From Rhabdornis inornatus (Eukaryota > Chordata > Aves > Passeriformes > Rhabdornithidae): a DNA stretch of 64,000 bases. This document shows positions 38,801-50,800 of the stretch, one piece after another (the stretch's first letter is position 1; every line of letters begins with the position of its first letter). The notes under the pieces were generated by a model. The model was not told where the DNA came from. It saw only the letters and a program-made list of their open reading frames with translations, and made no database searches. The stretch spans positions 1-64,000 of the forward strand of contig VWZS01010868.1 in NCBI GenBank assembly GCA_013397075.1, written 5' to 3'. Position numbers and translations under genes: made by a program.

Positions 38801-41800
38801 AGAGCCCAGAGGAGGCAGCAGGATGAGCAGAGGGATGGAGCAGCTCTGCTGGGAGGAAAGGCTGGCACAGCTGGGATTGTTCAGCCTGGACAGGAGAAGC
38901 TTTGGGCTGAGCTCAGTGTGGCCTTGCAGGGCCTGAAGGAGCTGCAGGAAACATGGAGAGAGACAATTCCCAAGGCATGGAGGGACAGCACACAGGGAAT
39001 GGAGGGACAGCACACAGGGAATGGCTTCCCACTGCCAGAGGGCAGGGCTGGATGGGATATTGGGAATTAGGAATTGTTCCCTGTGATGGCCATGAGGGGC
39101 TGGGATGGAATTCCCAGAGCAGCTGTGGCTGCCCCTGGATCCCTGGCAGTGCCCAAGTCCAGGTTGGACATTGGGGCTTGGAGCAGCCTGGTACAGTGGG
39201 ATTAGAACTATATGATCTTTGACCTTTCTTCCAACCCAACCCTTCTAGGATTCTATGATTATCATGGATGGTATTGCTTATTTTGGAGGGTACTGCTTGA
39301 ACCACGTGACACTTTCCCAGTGTGGAGAAGGTGCAAACAGAGCTCTTCACATCTGAAAAATCTGGAGTTTTTCCATTGTAGCATAAGTGCACACTGAATC
39401 ATGGACATCAGTGAGACTAAAGCTAAGATCCTAAAAAGGGAATGAGGAGTGTAAAGGATACCAGTGAAGGAAGATCATGAAAGAACATGTCAGGGAAAAA
39501 GGGCAGAGGTTTCAGTGTGCTCCTCCTTTGCTGTCACCAGGATGTAATCAATGTGTGGTGATGAAACAAAAAAATCAAACAGAAATAAGCATAAAAATAG
39601 AATAAGAGCAAAAATTATTAGACATGGTGCAATACTAATAGATTGAGGCTGCAGGCAAACCCTGCACAAATTGCACTAGAAGTTCTCTTTTTCCATGCCC
39701 TATGCGTTTTATAAAGAGGGAAATGTTCAAAGATGAACACAGATCAATTCAGGCTTTGCAGGCACCAATATTCATGACCTCAAGTTATGAGGAATTGCAG
39801 TGTGCAATTGCTCTCTGTTTGCCAAAAATTGAGAAGTTGCAACTTGACCCACATGTACTTAAACCGATCTAGCTTACCAGAATTAATTCTGCTCCTCTGA
39901 AGCTTATGTAACATAATCCATGATGACAAATAAGTGAACTTAAAAATAACTTTTATGAAAAGGCAAGATGACTTAAAAGAAAAAATAATTAATTACTTCA
40001 ATATAGACAGGTCAGTCTGAAGAAGACTTTATTTCAAAGGACAGTAGAATGCATCCAGTCAACCTTAGAGTTTGTAGTGATACACCAATATAAAGTCTGC
40101 ATTAGATGATGCTCAGGAAAAGCCTCTTACATGCACTTAGGACTATAAAAGTAACGAATAATCCATTTGTGGATGGTTTGATGGGTGCTAGGAATACTGA
40201 TAGATAGCAATTTTATGAACTTTGGATGTAGCTAGGTTAGAAATTATTGTATCACATACAAAATTTCCTTTATGAATGCATCACAGGGCTTTTTAGGGAA
40301 CTGGGAGAAAGTGGTGATCAGTGCTGAGGGCAGTGGCTTCACAAAGAGGAAGGATGGGCAGAGCTCAAAGCCTCAAAGGCCTTTTTCACCCCCCACTAAA
40401 TCTGTAGCAAACAGCACATCCCAGGGTTAGAAGCAGTTAAAGCCTGACTTTGCCCTAAGTTCCTAATGCAAAAACATCCTGTGGGCCATTATTTTGTAGT
40501 TGTTTGCTTCCTTTCTCTGCTTCTCTTACTGCACAGTAACTGTCCAAGTAATGATAGCATCATGACAGCTAATAAGAGTTAACTTTGAATTGAATTATGT
40601 CAACTTAATTATAACCCCTTTAAGAACTCCTTTGAGAACAATGAGAATGTCTAGATAGGGGTTTGATGTGAAATGGATAGTCCAATTTAAATGAAAGCTT
40701 AATTCAAGTTAACATTTCTTTTTTTCTTTAATGTCTTCATTTCTCAGAACAGATTGTTATTCTCTGTAATTAACTGACAGAAATAATAAAAAAAAATCCC
40801 CAACAAACAGAAAATAATCATGGCAATGAAAGTTCAGCCTCCACATAAGCAAGCTGTGCTCCTGCCCCTCAAATTACTCTTCACTGCTGACTTGAAAGAA
40901 GTGGGTTTAGCCTATCAAGTATACTCAGAAGACAAAAAATGTTGCACGCACTTGTCCCTCTGATTTACTGACTGTGACTGATGGGCAATGGCATTTGCTG
41001 CCAGTGTGACGATAACAGATCCAGACCCCTGGCAATCTGATCCTCTGGGGACAACTCTCTGACTTTTGAGTTTCCCCTGGATTTCTGAACTACCTGAGCA
41101 TTAATTTTGAACAGGTTTCCCCCCCCAGTCTATGTTGCTTTGTGTGTTTCATGTTTTTAGATGACGTGGGGTTCACATGGCAGTACACACTGGTCTGTTT
41201 CTTTGAATGGTTCATCAGACTGGAATACAGGGGATATTAGAAACAGAGAACCATGGAATGGATTGGGTTGGAAGGAATCTTAAAAATCATCCAGTTCCAC
41301 CCTCTGTCGTGGCAGGGACACCTTCCACTGTCCCAGGCTGCTCCAAGCCCCAGTGTCCAACCTTGGACACTTCCAGGGATCCAGGGGCAGCCACAGCTGC
41401 TCTGGGCACCTTGTGCCAGGGCCTGCCCACCCTCTTCTACGAGAAAGTAAATGAAAGAATGTCCTGACCCAGGGTATTCACTGTTGGATCTTTTATTTTT
41501 TTTAAGCTGAACTGCAGTGAACTGTCATAGCTCTTGTTCCATTTCCTTCTGAAGTTCACCTTTACAACACAGTTGTGTCCTCTAAAGGAAGAAAAACTCA
41601 AGTGTGTTACAGCTTCTTGCAAAGAATTTCTGCCCATTTCTCTTTCTGTGACAGTAAGTGTAGGTTAGAGGATTTGTAATTTAAACAAACAAACATGCAG
41701 GAAGGTGCATTATCATAAGAGAGGGCACTGTTCTGTGAAGGAATCTCTTTATCTTCAATTAATAATTGGGTAATTTGTAAAAAAATAGGAACAGACACAG

Positions 41801-44800
41801 CCCTAATCCAGTGCCATGCCACCAAATGTAAGGCTAGAGGGAGGTGTGTAGGCGTGTGGGTAGCTTTGATAACAAAGAAGTAAACCCTGCAGCTTACCCA
41901 TATGATTCCAAAAATTCCCATGGCTCAAAGGAAAGAGGTCTGTGAGATTCCAGGCTTTTTTACCTCATGAATGCCTGCTAGAATTTCAAACCTATTGCTC
42001 TGAGGTAGATTTCATTTGACATTTATTTTGTTTCTAGTTTTCTTTGTGCACCTTTTAGCAGTCTCAGGACATCATTTGAAGTTCAGCTATAAAGAAAATT
42101 GGGCTTGAAAAATTTCCTGCTGTTTTACCATTTCTTTTAAAAGCACTCAGTACATGGAAGGAATAAGAAAATCCATAGAAAGCTGTGGATACTTTCACAA
42201 AAATAGTACACTGTGCTTTTCTGATAATTTTCTGAGTCATGGTCTATCATCTTACCAGTGGCTTAGGCTCCTGTAAAATGAGGGATACAGGATATTGAAA
42301 ACCAGGAGCTACAACATAAATGTTGCACTTTCAGCATCTGCTGTCCAGCCTATGACTTCTTAAGGAAGACTTCACGTTGAAATAGCAATTAAAAACAAAG
42401 GGATAACATGGAAAGTTTGCTAACAGTGATGCCATGCCATGCTGAAGGCTTCAGCAGGATTCCTGTATTCCAAATGTTTTGTCCTAAAGGAACTGGCAAC
42501 AGTTGGAATTAGCTGGATATCTCAAGAAACACTGGTAATGTGGGAAGGCCACAGGGAAAATGATTAATAGTCAATTTGAAATGAGTTTTCAGGCTTCATG
42601 TTGCAGAGGGGATTTTGCACAGGACAGGAATCTGAGCAGTCCAGATGCTCCAGATGTTTTGTAGATAGAGCTGACAGCATCTCCTGCTGCTTTTCAAAGA
42701 TGGCATGAGAGCCATGAGGCACCTCCTGCAGCAAAACCTGGCACCACTGAAGACAAATGTGACTTCTAACACCAGCTTCAGCAGAGTCAGCATTCCACTC
42801 TGTGTCTCTGGGTGCTCTGAGCATTTTTCTGTTGGAGTTACTTTGGTTAATTAGCCCATGGTGTGGTGGGTTGACCCACGCTGGGTGCCAGACACCCATC
42901 AGAGCTTCTCTATCACTCCCCTCTGCAGCTGGATAGGGGAGAGAAAATATAACAAAGGTTTATGAATTGAGATGAGGACAGAGAGAGACCCCTCACAAAA
43001 TACCATCACAGGCAGAACAGGCTCAAATTAGAGATATTAATTGACTTTACTACCAACAAAATCATAGCAGGGTAATGAGAAGAAAACTAAACCTTAACAA
43101 CACTTTCCCCACACCCCTCCCTTCTTCCCAGCTATACCTCCTCCTCCCCAGCAGCACAGAAGATGGGAATAGGGGTTGCAAGCAGTTCATCATGTCTGCT
43201 GGACACAGGGGAAGCTTCTGCAAGCTGTAACCTCCCCACTACAAAAACCTGGCCATACAAACCCAGCAGGATGGTTTGTGGGAGTACAGCCCTGTGTAAG
43301 TCCTTTCTAGAAAATGATACCTTAGGAGTGCCCAGGTGGAAGAGCAGCCTGATCCATGAAAGTTTCTGACTGCCCAATGCCTTTGCATCACTCTGGTGTC
43401 CAACCTTCACAGGCAGCACAAACCACAGCTCTGTCCTGGCAGGGTTAAACCTCAGAGCTCTGCAGGGAGGGAGCCAGGGAGCTCCAGCTGCTCTTTAGCC
43501 AGGACAGGACATGTTGATGCTTGGCTGTTAGAAAAGCAGTGCTGTCCCATTACCCAACCTTCACTTTGTCTGTTACCTACATCTTCAACTTGTGTTTAGT
43601 TAAAATTTTGACCAGAGGGAAAAAACCTCTTGAGAAACTTGGCCTTCAACAGTGCTTGAAGAGAACATAGGCAACATAGTCCAAACTGATTGTATAATCT
43701 GTGAAATCTTTTCTTTTTGTGAATATCTCAAGTCCCATTGCAGCCTACTCAAGTAATTTTGCTTAATTTTTCAAGGCCTGTTCTTTTATGCATGAATCTT
43801 TTTCCAGATTAACTGTCCCAGTTATATTTGATGCCAGGTCTCATTTTCATGTTTTCCTAATTGGTGCAAAATGGATTATTAAGTATAAATTCTGATCGGT
43901 GTGCACAACTGAAGTAGATCAGGACTGAAAATACAGTATTTTGTCTATCTGTATTCAATATGTGCCTTTAAAATGTATATTTAGAGGCCGACAGAAAGAC
44001 TATTTCTAGCAAGGGTCATTCTTGAGGAATAACAAATGAAGTTCAAACACAACCTATAAACTGGAAATGCATGAGCGATATTTTTTAATATATTTAGATG
44101 GTCTGAGAGCTGATAAAAACTGATTTTACTTCGTTCACATTTGTGAATTTCAGATAGACTCTACAATATACTAATATACATGAAGGGTTATTTTGCTTAA
44201 TATCAAAATTGTTGTAGAGGAGCTGTATCAGTAATTCAGTTTTTATGAGACACCTCTCTACTGTGGACAATTCCTGCTGGAGGCATCGAGAGAAGCATCC
44301 CTTGGACATAATTTTCATCCGTAATTTCTACTCCAAAATACATAAAAGTCAGTAAAGATCATAAATAACTGGGTTTGCTCTTTTTCCCTTCAAAGACTCT
44401 TCCAATCCTGTGCCTCATCTCTCTTTTAGTTACTTGTCTTCCAAATACCGAAAGTGATATTTTCCTTGAATAAATAGCTAATATTATGAGTCAGAAGGAA
44501 TTAGTACCCTAAAACCACCATTTTTTAGATTGGTTTGGTTTTCCCCCTTTAATTGTGGGTGTCTCTGTTTCCCTTCCAAGGGCTGTATGAGCAGACTCCT
44601 CACTTCAGTGTCTCTTGCTCTCTCCCTCCCAGCTCCTGCCAGGATCCTGACGTTCAGTGGGACGGTGACAACCCCCTGGATGAAGGACATTGTCCTCCCT
44701 TGCAAAGCTGTGGGGGACCCAGCTCCAACAGTCAAGTGGATGAAGGATAGGTAACCAGCAACTAAATGTACAGCTCAGATAAAACCCATTTGCCTAAAAT

Positions 44801-47800
44801 CCTGAGGGTTGTGGGGAGTGTGGTCCTGGGTCACTGGCAGGAAGGAGAAGCACTGTTCATGGTGATTTGCACATGGTCACAGTAGATGAGGAGTTTAGAA
44901 ATCCCTTCAACTAATTGGCTGTGGTGATTACAGGGCATCAAAGGGAGAAAAAATAATGAAGAAGGGCTAAAGGTAAACATTCAAAATGTAAAACTTAGGA
45001 GTGTTTTTGTTTTATCTTCAGGCAGACAGGAAAGTTTAATTCTGAGAGAGCAAAGTTCCTGATACACTGATTTGTGCTGAGGTGGGCAGTAAATGTCTTG
45101 CACATATTTAATTTTCCATTGTTCTGTTTTCGGCTTTAGTTTCACAGTCTGACAGAGTCACTTGAAAACACGCATGGACAATAATTTTCATCCAAGCACT
45201 GTGTAAGCAGGGAAACTACAGTGCTACAAAACCATCTTGTGCATTGATATAAATACCTATTATTTCGTAGGGATGAAATTTGTAGCCAGGAACTGCCTAT
45301 CCCCTTGTTTCAGCATTTTTATGAAACAACAAGTTAAGGAAGGAGTGAATTTCTCTTTTCAGTCACACTGGGTCCAGGAAAAGTTCATTTTTAAGCAAAT
45401 GAGAGGTGTTCCCCAACAGAAAATACTCCTTTGTTGCCTTATTGAAGAGACAGACCTCACCCCACATCTTTTCCTCTCTTTCCATTCTTAGGTGCTTTAA
45501 AAAAAAAATCCACCTGTGAGTAATTTTGATTGTAACTTCTTTAATGTATGCACTTTGTTTCCTGTGAGGCAGTAACGGGACACCCAGTCTAGTGATGATT
45601 GATGGGCGAAGGAGCATCTTCAGCAACGGCAGCTTTGTCATCAGGACTGTGAAAGCAGAAGACTCTGGGTACTACAGCTGTGTGGCCAGCAACAACTGGG
45701 GATCAGATGAAATCATTCTGAATTTGCAGGTACAAGGTAAGGCTGTTGGATCTGCCTCGGAATGCTGCCACAGCTTTAAAGTGCTACTGGTAATGCAGAG
45801 GTGTGTCTGAAATGCAAAATACTAGTATTTATGTGTATTAGTGCAAATCTAATTCTTCCAAATTCATACATAAGTCATTCTGACTCAGCCATGGGCATTT
45901 TACGATCTAGAAAATGGTGCTTTTGGTGAAACAATTCACACACTCAGTTAAATCTCTGTGTGAGTTTTTGTAAGATTGACAGCCGTGTGTTTGCGTTCAG
46001 TTGTCTTCTAGCTCTTCACAGAGAAAGTATCAGCTTCTGCCTTCTCCTTAAAAATATCACATGTATCATTTTAATATTACAAAATTCACAAAGATGTGAA
46101 GGCCTTAATTTAGCTCCTGAAAAGCTATCAGCAGAAATTTACCTCTGTACTGAGACATTGCACAAAACCTTCATCATGCAGTTGCAAAATTTTATTATGA
46201 GGTGAACATGAGGAAGCACTGGAAATGAAACATCAGTACCCCTTCAGCTAATGCATTCCTCCAGCTACATTTTATATTCATGTTGAAAAGCACAGAGTGC
46301 ATCCAGGATGGTGTTGATGCGTACAAAAGCAGGGACAATATAAGAATATAAACTAAGAGTAAAGCAGAGCAGAGCCTGTGTATTCACAGACCAAGAATTC
46401 CCTGTGCAGATTTCCTTGCTCACCTGCACTAAAGCAAATCCTACACATGCTTCAACTGACTGCAAATTTTTGTGCCAGAGTGGACCATCACCCTCCTGGA
46501 TGTGGAATTTAAACTTCAAGTGCAAACACATGAGAGCACAGAGAGAGGTTGTTTCTACTGCAGTCCCCCTCCCTCCCTGCATAAACCATTCCACTAAGCC
46601 TTGGAACAAACATGGCAGATATTGGCATATATCAGCTTCCCTACAATCCAACAGAAACTAAAGATGCTCTTCTGCAATGTTTGAAGCATGACCACAACAG
46701 GAAGTAGGGAGAGAAAACGCCATCAGATGGAAACCTTATATTTATATTTCACTAAGTACTTCTGTAATTGCATATATTTGCTTTTATTGAACTGCAGCAA
46801 CTAAAAGCAAATCAATATTACTTCCCTAAGGGACAGACAAAGAGTGGCTTTTAATATGTGGGACCACCATTTTTTGTAGATAGGGTGAAGCTGTGATGAA
46901 AGCTCTTACAATAAATCTTTCCCAGGGTAGTGTGTGCAGTCTCTCCCCATGGAATCAGCAAAGTCATTCAGAATAACAGAACAAATCCATCTCACAAAGG
47001 GAATTTTCCTTTAGAGTATAAACTGTCTCTTTTGTTTTCTTCAGCCCTGTTTGGCCCTGTGAGGGCAAGAAAAATCAACTTCTCTTTGAACTAACCCATA
47101 GCTGGAAACCAGCAGCCTCTGCCTTATATCAGCACCCATTGTTCTGCAATCTGATGGCTCAAACATGAACTGCAATGAGGAGCTTTCCCTGGAGTTTCAT
47201 TCTGCACGAAGAGATGCCCCTTAAGCATAGGCAAAGCAGGCAATGTTCTCTGGCAGCAGAACGCTGGACACAGCAGAGCATTTTGGACTTCTGTCCTGCG
47301 TGCTCATGGGACTGTGTCAGGACAAGGGCAGCTCCTGCCAGCACGGGTGTGACACCAGCCCCCTCTCCTCTCTCTCCCATGCCAGAGGAGCTGTGGCCAT
47401 CCTGTTGTTTCTCCTCCCCAGATTTCCATCCCATCTTCACCTCTGTTTCTTGATCCTTTCCAAGCATGGACACTGACCATGTCCTCACTGTCTACCTCAC
47501 TCTTTATTGAGGCAGCAAAACTCTATTTTTTCTACATTTCTGACAGTAGAACATTCCCAGTCCATTTCCAGTCCCAGTTCCCTGTATCAATTCCCAGTCC
47601 CAGTTTGCCCTGTCCAGTGCAAATTGTTAGGATGTGGCATGGCTCCTTCTCTGCCCTTTAATGCTGGAAGAAATTCCCCCAGTGAGGGTGGGCAGACCCT
47701 GGCACAGGGTGCCCAGAGCAGCTGTGGCTGCCCCTGGATCCCTGGCAGTGCCCAAGGCCAGGTTGGACATTGGGCTTGGAGCAGCCTGGGACAGTGGAAG

Positions 47801-50800
47801 GTGTCCCTGCCATGGCAGTGGATTGGAATGAGATGATCTTTAAGGTCTTTTCCAGCCCAAAGCATTCCATGATTTTCCTCCAAAGGAAGCTGGGAACTGG
47901 GAAGTGGATGAGAATTGAAACCTCTGTTTCATTCCTGCACTCAGTCAGCAGCTGGTCCTTGGAACCCTGATCTTCTATCCCCCATAAGGTTTATGGGGAG
48001 CAGCAGAACAGAAGTGTTTCCAGTCTTTGCTGATAGGGTTGGAAATTCTTTATACCAAAAGCCTCAGTGGTTTGGAAGAGGGCTGGATCTGTCTCCAGAC
48101 ACAAATCTATGTATGACACCTAATTAACTCTCGTGCTTGCACTGGCAGAAGTCCTTGATTTGCACCTTTTTTTCATTTTTGCCATAATAGCCTGCAAACA
48201 CAGGAATGAGTGGGGTATCATTTGCAACAGCACATGTTTCCTGCCAATAATATTTTATCTTCTCCCCAAAACGGATATCAAAACCAACAAAAATTAATGG
48301 CTGAGTAGATATGTGCCATTGAGGTCTAACGGGACAGATGCAAAAAATTCAGAGAAAAACAAAGGTTAAGAATTAAAAGACAAAATTGTGTATAAAATTA
48401 AATTTTAAAAATAAGAGCTTGTCTATTCTTGTCTTAACCAGGGATGTCAGCTAAACAGTCACTTTGACAGAAATAATTTGCTTTTTTTGTAACTCAAAAC
48501 AGCTATTTCATAAATGACTGTTAAAAGTGATTAAGGTCGTGTCAAACAATTTGATTGCATTTTCTATTTCTGACTATGTCCCATCTAGTTCCACCAGACC
48601 AGCCAAGACTCACTGTATCCAAAACTACATCTTCCTCTATCACTCTTTCCTGGATACCTGGAGACAATGGTGGCAGTTCTATCCGAGGTAATGTAATTCA
48701 GGTTAATTGCTGCTTCTTACTAAATTATCATATGTTGATAGGATTAGTATACAATTATGAATGGCAAAAAAAAAACCCAAAAAAAGAATAAAGAAAAACA
48801 ACCCAATCTGTACTGCTGTCAACCCTTAATGTGTACCATCATGGTGATAACAGCTTTCAGTAAATTGCAGTTTGTCTTTGTGGTGGTTTATTCACACATT
48901 TAATCACCTTCTCCTCAGCTATTATGACAGTTGCTCTATCTGATTTTCCATATGTGTAATCTCTAACCACTCATTTTGAAGGGTCCAGGTTCAGCATCTG
49001 GTTGTTGCTGATTGAAGAGTCCTTAGAAACATCCATCCTTTTCTTTTCCCCTTGACGCCATCATAAAAAATTGTATTTAAGCTGTTGTCAGTGTGGGCAA
49101 AATGCATTGCCTGGTATCTTTCAGTCAGAGGAGAGCTGTATGTTTCACTGCACATGGGATTTTTTTTTTCCAGTTTTATTAGGTCTTTAAAATGCTTCCT
49201 TGGATTACCTGAAGGATTTGTGATACCATTGCCATCTGCGCTTTCCCTCCAGGTTATATTCTGCAGTACTCAGAGGATAACAGTGAGCAGTGGGGCAGTT
49301 TCCCCATCAGCCCCAGTGAGAGATCCTACAGGCTGGAAACCCTGAAATGTGGCACATGGTACAAGTTCACCCTGACTGCTCAGAACGGGGTGGGGCCGGG
49401 GCGCATCAGCGAGATCATCGAGGCCAAGACGCTCGGCAAAGGTGCGTGGCTTCCATCCCTTCACCCTCCTAAAGATCTCGGTTTGATGAGAAAACAGGCT
49501 TGGATATTTCAATATTACTGGCTTTGGAAACATTTACTGCTCTGTCCATGGCTGTGACAATAATGGCTGTGGTGCTGTGATGTTCTGTCCTTTCTTCTCT
49601 AAAGATTTTTTTTTCCAAGATAGGTTGGCAGATATTTGGTGAGAGGGTGTCTCCACTGTCACAGACTATAGCAATTCCAACTGTTTCATTGCCATGAGGA
49701 AATTGTCTCTTCTCTTCTTATAAAAATTCGGGGGTTTATTTGTCTGGATGTTGAAGGAAGACAGGGAGTATATTTATGTATAAAGGAAATTGAGCCTATG
49801 TCTGATTTCTGCTCCAAGGCAATGTTGCAGGAGCGTGCAAGCAGCATCCTCTGAACTGCATAAGTGTCAAAAATAAAGGAAGAGTTTATGTGAAGTTCTG
49901 CAAGGCAAAACAAACCAGATTTTTTGAATGGATGTTTGGAATTTTTTTCCCACATATTGACTTGAAAATCTAGGTGTGTGAGTCTGACAGAAAGTGGGAA
50001 AAAAAGGAGGAGAGGAGGAAGTGGAATATACAGATACTGAGATTAAGCTAGAGTCAAGATTGACCTAGAAATTGTTCCCTAAATTTTATATTTTGAGAGG
50101 TTTTGTCTGCAATATTTAAGCATTTTGTCTGGAACACCCCACTGCCTCTAGAGCCACAGTTTTCCAAGGAGCAGGAGCTCTTTGCCAGCATCAACACCAC
50201 GCGGGTGAGGCTGAACCTGATCGGCTGGAACGACGGCGGCTGCCCCATCACCTCCTTCACCCTGGAGTACCGGCCCTTTGGGACCACAGTCTGGACAACG
50301 GCCCAGAGGACATCCCTCTCCAAGTCCTACATCCTCTATGACCTCCAGGAGGCCACCTGGTACGAGCTGCAAATGAGAGTGTGCAACAGTGCTGGCTGTG
50401 CAGAGAAACAAGCCAAATTTGCCACGCTCAATTATGATGGCAGTAAGTATTTCCTTTAATTTATGCCTCAGATACTGTTTTACTTCAGTTTCATATGTGA
50501 TTCTTTTTTCTTTTTGCTCATCTTCCATTTTTTCCCCTCAAAAACCCCATTTGGAATCTGCCAGCCATGCTGTCAGAGAGGTTAAAGTCTCAAAGATGTA
50601 AAATAGCTCCTGATTTCCTGACAGTAGGCTGCCAGGCAGAAAAGAGGAATTGTTTATTTGTCCTCACTTCAGAAAAACTCCAAAGCCAATCAGCCATAAG
50701 ACACATAATCATAGGACATTAAAAGTCATTAGTTCCAGTGGTTACAGGGGCCTTTCCTAATATTTCACGCATCTTTTCCATGAAATTTTAGTCTGCCATG

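Larger units (their letters stand above)
37603..44632 (+). other. DSCAM: DSCAM intron between FN4 and Ig10
   Basis: This 7030-nt phase-1 intron holds a long sense CR1 (38663-39258), an antisense CR1 piece (41243-41434) and a probable antisense LTR (42862-43265). I see nothing recognisable in 37610-38660, 39260-41240, 41440-42860 or 43270-44630. The acceptor before Ig10 is a strong pyrimidine tract, CTCTCCCTCCCAG. Confidence 0.85.

Noticed and set aside
10587..43265. The two LTR-like elements as ends of one provirus
   Set aside because: They differ in sequence, lie 32 kb apart with DSCAM exons between them, and no retroviral coding region is seen.
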